NCBI GenBank assembly: GCA_002327885.1
Contig: DCUS01000088.1
Coordinates: 1 to 6,027 of the forward strand
Length of the DNA stretch: 6,027 bases
Reading direction: 5' to 3'
Source: Syntrophaceae bacterium UBA2208
GTDB lineage: Bacteria; Desulfobacterota; BSN033; UBA1163
Below the pieces are notes generated by a model that was not told where the DNA came from, ran no database searches, and saw only the letters and a list, made by a program, of their open reading frames with translations. A program made the position numbers and the translations under genes. The stretch's first letter is position 1; every line of letters starts with the position of its first letter. Below are positions 1 to 5,100 of the stretch, one piece after another.

Positions 1-142
1 CGTGGTTCTTCAATAAATCATCCAGTTCGCTTTCAACTGCATGTGCGATAAGTTCCCTGGCACCTTTTCTCAGCATATCCGTCAATGAGTCTCTCAAGGT
101 TGCATCTGGTTCGAACAGTGAAGAAAGAGTAGAATTTTCCAT
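1..142 (-). CDS. IS256-family (mutator-type) transposase, N-terminal 47 codons
   Basis: Read on the minus strand from an ATG at 142-140, the first 47 codons are open to the window edge. They include LRDSLTDMLRKGARELI and a following AVESELDDLL, the helical N-terminus typical of IS256-family transposases, which are usually about 400 residues with a DDE catalytic core. The catalytic part is outside the window. The start is supported by a GGAGGG ribosome-binding site at 155-150, seven bases upstream. The enzyme would catalyse movement of its own element. The leader contains a hairpin that overlaps the ribosome-binding site (separate entry). Whether the full gene is intact cannot be seen here. 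Confidence 0.85.
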   Translation of the reverse strand, partial: MENSTLSSLFEPDATLRDSLTDMLRKGARELIAHAVESELDDLLKNH

Positions 143-199
143 GGCGTATCCCTCCAATGTTGGTTGTGACTTCGTCGTTCCGACCAACAAGGATACGCC
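143..199 (-). promoter_or_regulatory. Leader hairpin overlapping the transposase ribosome-binding site
   Basis: Perfect 9-bp arms GGCGTATCC (143-151) and GGATACGCC (191-199) enclose a second 7-bp stem, TGTTGGT (158-164) with ACCAACA (183-189). In the minus-strand transcript the structure ends directly before the start codon at 142. The ribosome-binding site (150-155) lies partly in the outer stem and partly in the bulge between stems. Several insertion sequences use such leader structures to block translation from read-through transcripts; that role is inferred here, the pairing is seen. Confidence 0.6.
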
Positions 200-210
200 G
201 CTTTATTTTT

Positions 211-241
211 CAACTCCATACACCAGATATGAGCTTAACTC
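211..241. repeat. Terminal inverted-repeat end of the IS256-family element
   Basis: Read outward-in on the minus strand from 241, the sequence starts GAGTTAAGCTCATATC and continues to GGTGTATGGAGTTG, the layout of an IS256-family tip. The partner end is outside the window, so the repeat length is not confirmed. The TAA that truncates the neighbouring nuclease gene (237-235) lies inside this tip. Confidence 0.55.
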
Positions 242-543
242 TTTGAGATATCCGCAACCCATGATGCATAGTCCAGGACTTGGGCGGTTACCTCTCGTGG
301 GGTTTTATTCCTCTTCAACTCCACGATGGTCAGATCTCCTACTTCATCCACACAAAGAATATCGATATAGCCGCCGAAGTCGGTCTTGACTTCCCTGCCG
401 ATGACCAGCAACCCAGGGTCAAGTATGGAGATATCTTTAGCCAGCCATTCCTGAAGTCTTTGTTCAAGGTCAAGTTGAGCGTGATTGATTTCTGTCAGTT
501 TGTCCTCGGACATTACACGCCAAAATCTGATCTCATCTGCCAT
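235..543 (-). pseudogene. DUF91/NucS-like PD-(D/E)XK nuclease, truncated by IS insertion
   Basis: The minus-strand frame begins with ATG at 543-541, preceded by a GAGAGGGGG-type ribosome-binding site, and encodes 102 residues. The core GGYIDIL...LTIVELKR gives D61 and E75-x-K77, and Q88VLDY92 fits the QxxxY motif of RecB-like nucleases; E27 in the first helix could be the fourth acidic ligand. This matches the DUF91/NucS-type nuclease fold, whose members are normally much longer. After the codon for about residue 99 the sequence enters the end of the IS256-family element, and the last residues and stop codon come from the transposon. The nuclease active site is therefore retained but the C-terminal part is lost or displaced beyond the element. 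It sits 70 bp downstream of another nuclease-like gene on the same strand. Whether the short product still folds is unknown. Confidence 0.75.
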
Positions 544-613
544 TTCTCGGATGGCCCCCTCTCATTTGTCATTATGCGGTTCGGGAATTTCAATGAACCT
601 CTGGACTCATGGT

Positions 614-1192
614 TTATTTACTCGATCTTAACTTCAGTTCTTTGTGCAGGATTGTGTAATGGGCTCTCCCCCTTTTTCTTGAATCGTAGATGATCTTCTC
701 AAGTATCCGGGATGCTTCTACTTCTTTAAATAACAGATCTATCGTGTCTTTCAATTCCTCCTTGTTCGGTTCGTGCTCTCCCCAAGAGATCATAAAGTCG
801 AATTGTGTCCCGTGTCGAAATAGCCTTCCAGGCAGGGGGTAGTGTCCTCTTCCGCCCAAAAGGATGCCGTAACGCAAATAGGGATGTACTTGTCTGTGAG
901 TGGCAGCCTTGTGGCTGTATGTGATCGCGTCATGAGTGGTAATAGACCCGTTTGCCTTGGTTTCAATAATTATCCTCGGTGTCCAGTGATCATTGTTGTT
1001 TTCAATGATCAGCAGGTCTGTTTCATATTTCATGGGCCAAATATTGCATGGGTTTTCGTTTTCGTAGGCACAGATCTCATAAGCATAAGGGAACCTGTAA
1101 CCTACTCGTATTGATAGGCTGGGGTCAATTGGCTGCAAACGTTCTCCAAGTGATGGGGCAACGATGTCCTTCACCCATTCGACTTCCTTCAT
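614..1192 (-). CDS. PD-(D/E)XK-like nuclease-fold protein of unknown role, 192 aa
   Basis: I do not recognise a named family. The protein has MKYETDLLII (D59) followed by RIIIETKANG (E77-x-K79), the spacing and strand pattern of a PD-(D/E)XK core, then a helix TYSHKAATHRQ. This resembles type II restriction-type or HsdR-N-like nuclease domains. The tail is helical and basic (SRKRGRAHY). The frame is open further upstream to 1255, but the ATG at 1192 is preferred because AAGGAGG lies six bases before it (1205-1199), while the ATG at 1255 has no such site. It lies upstream of the broken DUF91-type nuclease and may share a transcript with it. It is divergent from the two-gene unit that begins at 1543. 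Nuclease activity and target are inference. Confidence 0.7.
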   Translation of the reverse strand: MKEVEWVKDIVAPSLGERLQPIDPSLSIRVGYRFPYAYEICAYENENPCNIWPMKYETDLLIIENNNDHWTPRIIIETKANGSITTHDAITYSHKAATHRQVHPYLRYGILLGGRGHYPLPGRLFRHGTQFDFMISWGEHEPNKEELKDTIDLLFKEVEASRILEKIIYDSRKRGRAHYTILHKELKLRSSK

Positions 1193-1542
1193 CACCGGCC
1201 TCCTTAATTTTTTTGTTTGCACTATTAGATAATCATGATTATGGGATAAAATCAAACCGATGATTCAGAATTGCTTGGAAGATCCTCCAGAAATCCTTCT
1301 GTACAGGATTACAAAACTCGAAAAGGGCGTTACCTGCTCTTGATTGAAATTGGTTTTAAAAAAGGTATTGATGAGCAGATTGTTTTTATGGGGGGATTAT
1401 TTGTCTTTCTTCAGGACTATTATGCTGAGAACTTATTAAGAAGAGCTTGTTATTGAGATCATATTTCTTGCTGTTTAAGTTTTTTGGGGCTTCAGAAATC
1501 ATAATTTCGTAGAATTATCAAAATTTAGAAGGGGTTGACGCC
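1193..1542. other. Divergent intergenic region between the nuclease operon and the two-gene unit
   Basis: About 350 bp of AT-rich DNA separates two divergent transcription units, so it should carry both promoters. Seen here are a 14-bp perfect palindrome (1229-1242), a small hairpin AATCCT/AGGATT (1292-1310), and -10-like hexamers: TCTAAT (1229-1224) and CATAAT (1243-1238) on the minus strand, CATAAT (1500-1505) and TAGAAT (1510-1515) on the plus strand. None has a convincing -35 partner at 16-18 bp. A 61-codon frame at 1271-1456 shows no ribosome-binding site or recognisable composition and I do not call it a gene. Confidence 0.5.
1229..1242. promoter_or_regulatory. 14-bp perfect palindrome, possible operator upstream of the nuclease operon
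   Basis: ATAATCATGATTAT is a perfect inverted repeat located 37 bases upstream of the start codon at 1192 and overlapping minus-strand -10-like hexamers. That is where a dimeric repressor site would lie. No regulator gene is seen next to it, so the ligand is unknown; in AT-rich DNA a palindrome of this size can also arise by chance. Confidence 0.35.
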
Positions 1543-2538
1543 ATGAAAAGTCTTCTTCTGAGCGGTATTGTGAAGTCGGATCCTTCTTTTTTAGCTGAAT
1601 CTATAGTGCTCTGGGATGAGATGAGTCTGATCAAGAAAACCTTCAAGTCGATCCTGGTAAAGGCTGGGAAGACGGCCGACTGGGATGAAAGCAACCTAGC
1701 CAAAAAATTCATCAAGGACCTTATTGGCAAGACCTCAAAAGGGCTTGAAAAAGATTTTGAAGACAAAATGTTGTTAAAAGTTCAAAAAATCACTTACAAT
1801 CCCCCGTTTGTACCGCAATGGCTTTTGCTAAAGCGGATGTGCGATCTTTTCGATTTAACCTTACCAAAAGGAGAAGTAACACGAACTGAAATGGACCGTC
1901 TGTGCACTAAGATCGAAGGGATCTTTCTTTCAGATTTTGCCAGATCCGAAAAATTGGACAACCAGACAGACATGGCTGGTTTTTTCATTATCTACACTCA
2001 AAAAATGGCAGAAACTCTTATCAGTAATTTTTCGAAACTGTCGAAGGAAAAACAGGACCAATCTCTGGATGCCATGCTGGAAAAAATCAAAGATCTTCCG
2101 CAAGAACAAAACGAAGCCTTCAGGTCTTCGCTCCAGCTTGATGAAATAACCAGGGATGGCCTCCGCAAAGCTATCCTTGCCGGGAGCGCCAGCTTCGGAC
2201 TTACTTCCTACGTCAGTTTTGCAGGTTTCGGAGCTTACATTCTCCTGTCCAAGATGATCGCTTCCGTTGCAGGTATCGTCGGTCTAACCTTGCCATTCGG
2301 CGTATTTACATCAGCCAGCTCACTTCTTGCTGTCCTTTCCAGTCCACTGACCATGATCCTGTTCCTTTCCGGAGGTGGATTTTTTCTGGAGAAAAGGACA
2401 GCCAAAGAAATGCAGAAAGAGTTCCTGAAGGGCCTCATGTCGCAGATGATTTTTTCTGCTAAAACGGAAGAGAGTAGCTGGAAAGAAATGAGTTCTTTCT
2501 TGGAAGCGAGAAAGGTGGCGGAAATATATGTTCGGTGA
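1543..2538 (+). CDS. Unknown 331-aa protein with C-terminal hydrophobic hairpin (YaaW/UPF0174-like?)
   Basis: No confident family. Residues 1-205 are charged and predominantly helical, with no signal peptide. Residues about 211-248 and 253-282 form two long hydrophobic, glycine/serine-rich segments with VGLTLPFGVFTSASSLLAVL between and inside them, followed by a basic KRTAKEMQKEFLKGL helix. The pattern of a helical region containing LEKIKDLPQEQ, then a membrane-type hairpin with TLPFGxxTxxSS, recalls the C-terminal part of YaaW/UPF0174 (DUF3944-type) proteins; this is a weak recollection, not a search result. GAAGGGG lies eight bases before the ATG (1528-1534). The stop codon overlaps the start of the next gene by 11 bp, so the two are probably translationally coupled and act together. 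The hairpin could insert in the inner membrane, conditionally or constitutively. Confidence 0.75.
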   Translation: MKSLLLSGIVKSDPSFLAESIVLWDEMSLIKKTFKSILVKAGKTADWDESNLAKKFIKDLIGKTSKGLEKDFEDKMLLKVQKITYNPPFVPQWLLLKRMCDLFDLTLPKGEVTRTEMDRLCTKIEGIFLSDFARSEKLDNQTDMAGFFIIYTQKMAETLISNFSKLSKEKQDQSLDAMLEKIKDLPQEQNEAFRSSLQLDEITRDGLRKAILAGSASFGLTSYVSFAGFGAYILLSKMIASVAGIVGLTLPFGVFTSASSLLAVLSSPLTMILFLSGGGFFLEKRTAKEMQKEFLKGLMSQMIFSAKTEESSWKEMSSFLEARKVAEIYVR

Positions 2539-3895
2539 GGAGAAGAGCACTACCAGACAGCACAACCGTTCTGGTTTTTTGAGGGACAGGTTCTTAGAGT
2601 TCAAGGGAAAACCTGTTGAAAACATTCTTGAATCTCCCTTGTTCGATGAAAATTCATTGAGAAGCAATTCTCGCTTCAGGTGGAATTGGGAAGACACCAT
2701 GGTTACAGGAATGACTATTGGTGATCTGGTTTATGATGCGATCCACATCGATCCCATGGTGATTGAGGCCGCCGACTTTGTAAGGACAGAGGATCTGTCG
2801 AACCTTTTCCGGTTTTCCTTATTCGCTGACGGTCTGGCTGGCTTGCCAAAGGAAACACTTGGTGGACATATCAGCCAGATCCAGGGGTATGTTGCGGAGC
2901 GTTTCGTGGGTCAATATCTTCAGGGGCTCGGTATGGAAGTGGAGTTTCCCGTAAGTGCAACAGAGCCTGGATTTGACCTACTTGTCAATGGTGATCCATT
3001 TCAGGTGAAGTGCCTTTCAAACGCTGGGGGTGTACTCGAGCATTTTAAAAAGTACCCGGATGTTCCGGTTTTCGTAAACGAGGAGATCCTGCCTACACTC
3101 GAAGGTTATGAGGGAATAGAGTTGGGGGAGAATGTCTTCTCCGTTCCCGGGTTCTCTCATGAAGAGATCGTCGATATGACCCAAGAGTCAGTAAATGCCG
3201 GTCACGAAATATTTGATTTTGAGATACCGATTATTTCCCTGACGGTTGTAACGGCTCGAAACCTGCTCTTTTTTTACCGTTACGGTTCCTTTGCAACAAA
3301 GGACCTTGCATTAAACATAGCCACGGAATTGACAACGATCACTGTTGGCAGTTTCGTGGGTTCCAAGGCACTTGCTCTTTCCATGATGAGCCTTTTCGGG
3401 CCTGCAGGTGCAGTTGTGGGAGGTGCTGCCGGAGCCATTGCGGGTTCATTTTTTGGGAGAAGGGTCATTTCTGAGGAAATTCGCGACAGGCGCTTTGCTC
3501 AGGCAGAAAGAAGACGATTGGAAACCCGTCTTGAAGATCTTTCAAGTGCCGCAGTTGGAAAAAGCAATAGCGTCATTAACGTTCTTGATTCCAAGCAAGA
3601 AAGGATAAAGAAAGAGAAAAAGGGTGAGTCATCAATATCCGGAGCGATCCGGGAATATGCCGTCTGGAGGATGGAGCAGGAGCGAAAATTCAAGGGAAAG
3701 ATACGCAAAGCAATAGAAAAGGACGAATGGAGATCAAACGGTTTTTCAAGTCGCAAATCCATCCTGGAATCCACATCATCACTAATGGAAATGGTAAGCG
3801 GGATGGGCCTTCACTATCATTCGCTGGGTGAAGAATGGCGCAAAACCATGGATGCCCTTAAGGCCTATAACAACAAGTTGCAAGGGGATAAGTAA
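2528..3895 (+). CDS. Nuclease-like protein with glycine-zipper membrane segment, 455 aa
   Basis: Not recognised as a named protein. Residues about 114-185 look like a restriction-endonuclease-like fold: E124 in a helix (GYVAERFV), D150 in PGFDLLVNG, and Q159-V-K161 in PFQVKC, i.e. the E...D...QxK variant seen in Mrr-type enzymes. A second possible strand-helix region follows (PVFVNEEI). Residues about 273-310 are hydrophobic and end in a glycine zipper (GPAGAVVGGAAGAIAGSFFG), typical of tightly packed membrane helices. From 311 on the chain is highly charged (RRFAQAERRRLETRLEDL, then KQERIKKEKKGE), likely coiled coil. The start at 2528 has AAGGTGG nine bases upstream (2512-2518) and overlaps the end of the previous gene. 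A membrane-linked nuclease partner of the upstream protein is a reasonable inference. No terminator is obvious after the TAA at 3895. Confidence 0.75.
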   Translation: MFGEEKSTTRQHNRSGFLRDRFLEFKGKPVENILESPLFDENSLRSNSRFRWNWEDTMVTGMTIGDLVYDAIHIDPMVIEAADFVRTEDLSNLFRFSLFADGLAGLPKETLGGHISQIQGYVAERFVGQYLQGLGMEVEFPVSATEPGFDLLVNGDPFQVKCLSNAGGVLEHFKKYPDVPVFVNEEILPTLEGYEGIELGENVFSVPGFSHEEIVDMTQESVNAGHEIFDFEIPIISLTVVTARNLLFFYRYGSFATKDLALNIATELTTITVGSFVGSKALALSMMSLFGPAGAVVGGAAGAIAGSFFGRRVISEEIRDRRFAQAERRRLETRLEDLSSAAVGKSNSVINVLDSKQERIKKEKKGESSISGAIREYAVWRMEQERKFKGKIRKAIEKDEWRSNGFSSRKSILESTSSLMEMVSGMGLHYHSLGEEWRKTMDALKAYNNKLQGDK

Positions 3896-3936
3896 CGGAA
3901 AGACTACAGAAACAAATATTGGTGACTCTGTACCTT

Positions 3937-3973
3937 AGAAACCACCCAGCGGGGTCAGAAACCACCCAGCGGG
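3937..3973. repeat. Two direct 17-nt repeats, 20-bp period
   Basis: AGAAACCACCCAGCGGG occurs at 3937-3953 and again at 3957-3973 without a mismatch, separated by GTC. Short repeats at regular spacing are typical of IS21-family ends, where the transposase binds several sites, but no transposase gene is attached to this pair. It lies 42 bp after the end of the two-gene unit and starts the mobile-element debris. Confidence 0.7.
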
Positions 3974-4053
3974 TAGAGTAGAGAGAAGGAGCACACAGTT
4001 TGGGCCAAACGTTTCCATACGTATCCGCCTTTCGACTTTGTGGCAGGTGTCTA

Positions 4054-4098
4054 GGGACACCCAGATTCCCGCACTAAAGGGACACCCACTTTCCCGCA
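4054..4098. repeat. Two 20-nt IS21-type terminal repeats, 25-bp period
   Basis: GGGACACCCAGATTCCCGCA (4054-4073) recurs at 4079-4098 with two differences (CACTTT in place of CAGATT). The first copy lies six bases inside a TGTCTA tip at 4048. Multiple terminal repeats are the binding sites for IstA in IS21-family elements. Confidence 0.65.
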
Positions 4099-4144
4099 GC
4101 TGTACTCATTCCCTCTCGACCGCATTGGTGTGAATCCTGAACCT

Positions 4145-4324
4145 TTAATGTCCTGCTGTTTCGTTGGTAGTGTCAAGAATCTTTCGCAGTGCAGGCATGG
4201 TCCGTTGTTCCATCTCCCAGAGACGGTACTCGTCCCTTGCGCTTATGACCTTGAAAAACAGATGGGCATCGCTTTTGTCCAGGGTCTGGAATCCGAGTTC
4301 ATCAAAAGGGAACCTTATAGGTGT
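4145..4324 (-). pseudogene. istB: istB-like transposition helper ATPase fragment
   Basis: The minus-strand frame has no start codon and runs 59 codons to a TAA at 4147-4145. Codons at 4303-4235 give DELGFQTLD, then DAHLFFKVISAR, matching the Walker B region of IstB, the AAA+ ATPase helper of IS21-family transposition. In intact IstB the next residues are a conserved YERGS-type stretch; here the frame instead continues as DEYRLWEMEQRTMPALRKIL, which I do not recognise, so the fragment is internally deleted or fused. The Walker A region upstream is absent. It is non-functional debris. The upstream break near 4310 coincides with a sequence (GAACCTTATAGG) that recurs at 5663 and 5681. Confidence 0.6.
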
Positions 4325-4347
4325 CTACCATTGAATTATTGGATTAG

Positions 4348-4406
4348 ACGGACCCCTGGGGTTGGTTTATTATTGAGAAGACGGAGGTGTGGCTCTTGGG
4401 GTCCGT
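4348..4406. repeat. 9-bp inverted repeat with 41-nt loop
   Basis: ACGGACCCC (4348-4356) is the exact reverse complement of GGGGTCCGT (4398-4406). ACCCCTGGGGT at 4352-4362 is a competing smaller palindrome within the left arm. There is no gene here; it may be a transposon tip or a folded remnant. Confidence 0.45.
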
Positions 4407-4489
4407 AGGCCGGTTATCCGGTCATCTGGTATTGTCAACTCTCCCAACATCGGTGATTTTTGAATCTGGAAATATTGAACGGGTTCTTA

Positions 4490-4519
4490 TTTAACCCCAT
4501 CGAATTCGAGGGGGTTAAA
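4490..4519. repeat. 30-nt strong palindrome
   Basis: TTTAACCCC (4490-4498) pairs perfectly with GGGGTTAAA (4511-4519). The centre TCGAATTCGA (4500-4509) is itself a perfect 10-bp palindrome, leaving one A/G mismatch (4499/4510). Neither strand has a T-run directly after the stem, so it is not a standard intrinsic terminator. A subterminal transposon hairpin or a protein-binding site are alternatives. Confidence 0.6.
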
Positions 4520-4542
4520 AAACAGGGGGCCCTTATAAGTGC

Positions 4543-4568
4543 AGGCCTACGCTTTTGACTAAATGAGT
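4543..4568. repeat. Dispersed RAYT-type end repeat, copy 1
   Basis: The 26-nt sequence begins AGGCCTACGCTTTTGAC and ends TAAATGAGT. A copy with two differences lies at 5627-5652, and shorter versions at 5417-5430 and 5697-5713. The last copy precedes a REP-associated transposase start, so these are probably ends recognised by such transposases. Confidence 0.6.
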
Positions 4569-4675
4569 CTGGTTTTCCCTCATATTCCCCGGCAAGAGCG
4601 GTATGGAATAAAGCCCTATTCACAAAGGTTTTGCATATTTTTCGGTCAGTAAAATGATCGAGATGGACAAGGCAA

Positions 4676-4703
4676 TTGACAATCAGATATATCGGGCTAA
4701 AAT
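4676..4703 (+). promoter_or_regulatory. Sigma70-type promoter of higBA
   Basis: A consensus -35 TTGACA (4676-4681) is followed by a 16-bp spacer and TAAAAT (4698-4703), five of six matches to the -10 consensus. It lies 31 bp upstream of the preferred higB start and points the right way. Repeated heptamers directly downstream suggest repression by the antitoxin. Confidence 0.7.
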
Positions 4704-4720
4704 ATAACCTATAACTTATA
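4703..4720. promoter_or_regulatory. Candidate HigA operator (repeated heptamer / imperfect palindrome)
   Basis: TATAACC (4703-4709) and TATAACT (4710-4716) are tandem, followed by TATA; the outer TATAA...TTATA pair also forms an inverted repeat. It overlaps the last base of the -10 and the likely transcription start. HigA-type antitoxins commonly repress their own operon at such sites; binding here is inferred. Confidence 0.4.
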
Positions 4721-4734
4721 TGCGGAGTGCGTCG

Positions 4735-5100
4735 ATGCCTTGTACTGTGATCTATAGCAGCATTTTCGAAGAATGGCTGAAATCCTGTTCTCAATCACTT
4801 CAGAATGAGGTTCTGGCTCACGTCGAATTGCTGTCTATGATGGGAGTAAAACTCCCGTTCCCGCACAGTTCCAAGATAAAGGGAACAACGTTAGCGGGTA
4901 TGAGGGAACTGAGATTCAAGCATGAAAAACGCGAAATCAGGATACTTTATATTTTTGACCCTTTGAGGCAGGCCATCCTTCTTGCGGGGGGAGACAAAAC
5001 TGGCAGTAAAAATTGGTACGAGAAGAACGTCCCTTTAGCGGAAGGGGTTTACCTGGATTATTTGAAATATCTGAGGGATAACGGGGGTGACATTCAGTGA
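4735..5100 (+). CDS. higB: HigB/RelE-superfamily toxin (phage Gp49-like), 121 aa
   Basis: Toxins of this group (Gp49/HigB, PF05973-type) are ribosome-dependent mRNA interferases that stop translation when the antitoxin is degraded. The family signature is clear: PHSSKIKG (43-50), MRELRFKH (56-63), IRILYIFDP (68-76), AILLAGGDKTG (80-90) and NWYEKNVPLAE (93-103). Full length for the family. The frame has an earlier ATG at 4720, but GGAG at 4724-4727 lies seven bases before the ATG at 4735 and nothing suitable precedes 4720, so 4735 is chosen. The stop codon overlaps the antitoxin GTG start by four bases, giving the toxin-first order normal for higBA. It looks intact. Confidence 0.9.
   Translation: MPCTVIYSSIFEEWLKSCSQSLQNEVLAHVELLSMMGVKLPFPHSSKIKGTTLAGMRELRFKHEKREIRILYIFDPLRQAILLAGGDKTGSKNWYEKNVPLAEGVYLDYLKYLRDNGGDIQ

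Larger units (their letters stand above)
1..241 (-). mobile_element. IS256-family insertion sequence, 5' end only (continues beyond left edge)
   Basis: The stretch holds the start of an IS256-family transposase on the minus strand, its leader, and a terminal sequence at about 211-241 whose GGTGTATGGAGTTGAAAAA-like part resembles the ends of this family. Right of about position 241 the sequence becomes the coding region of a nuclease gene that is abruptly stopped, which places the insertion boundary there to within a few bases. The other end and most of the transposase lie outside the window, so target-site duplication and completeness cannot be judged. The family call is from recalled protein similarity; the boundary is inferred from where the nuclease reading frame ends. 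Confidence 0.8.
4048..4324 (-). mobile_element. Internally deleted IS21-family element remnant
   Basis: Reading the minus strand, an istB-like fragment (4324-4145) is followed by two terminal-type repeats (4098-4054) and the tip ...TGTCCCTAGACA ending at 4048. The order, gene 3' end then multiple terminal repeats then a CA-ending tip, is that of the right half of an IS21-family element. istA and most of istB are missing. The outer limit near 4324 is uncertain. Confidence 0.55.
4407..4675. other. Gene-free stretch upstream of higBA
   Basis: No credible coding region is seen. Frames that stay open (for example minus strand 4435-4794) lack a ribosome-binding site and overlap the higBA promoter and gene. 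The stretch contains a strong palindrome (4490-4519) and one copy of a RAYT-type dispersed repeat (4543-4568). Confidence 0.5.

Noticed and set aside
280..693. Open plus-strand frame of 137 codons
   Set aside because: It lies antisense to the truncated nuclease and its neighbour, has no ribosome-binding site, and its translation has no domain-like pattern, while the minus strand carries a clear nuclease motif.
1193..1255. N-terminal extension of the 192-aa protein to an ATG at 1255
   Set aside because: The internal ATG at 1192 has AAGGAGG at ideal spacing; the upstream ATG has none and the extension overlaps the palindrome and promoter-like hexamers.
842..1263. Two overlapping plus-strand frames (842-1114 and 1048-1263)
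   Set aside because: Antisense to the 192-aa nuclease-like gene, which has a good Shine-Dalgarno site; these are shadows.
1271..1456. 61-codon plus-strand frame in the intergenic region
   Set aside because: No ribosome-binding site, no recognisable motif, and it occupies DNA that must hold the promoters.
2235..2700. Minus-strand frames opposite the two-gene unit
   Set aside because: Low-complexity antisense translations; the plus-strand genes have ribosome-binding sites and coherent domains.
4130..4408. 92-codon plus-strand frame
   Set aside because: It is antisense to the istB fragment and has no ribosome-binding site.
4490..4519. Intrinsic transcription terminator
   Set aside because: The stem is strong but is followed by A-rich rather than T-rich sequence on both strands.
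4720..4734. Earlier higB start at 4720
   Set aside because: No Shine-Dalgarno sequence precedes it, and the GGAG at 4724-4727 is correctly spaced for the ATG at 4735.
4435..4794. 119-codon minus-strand frame
   Set aside because: It covers the higBA promoter and start on the opposite strand, plus a dispersed repeat; no ribosome-binding site and no family resemblance.
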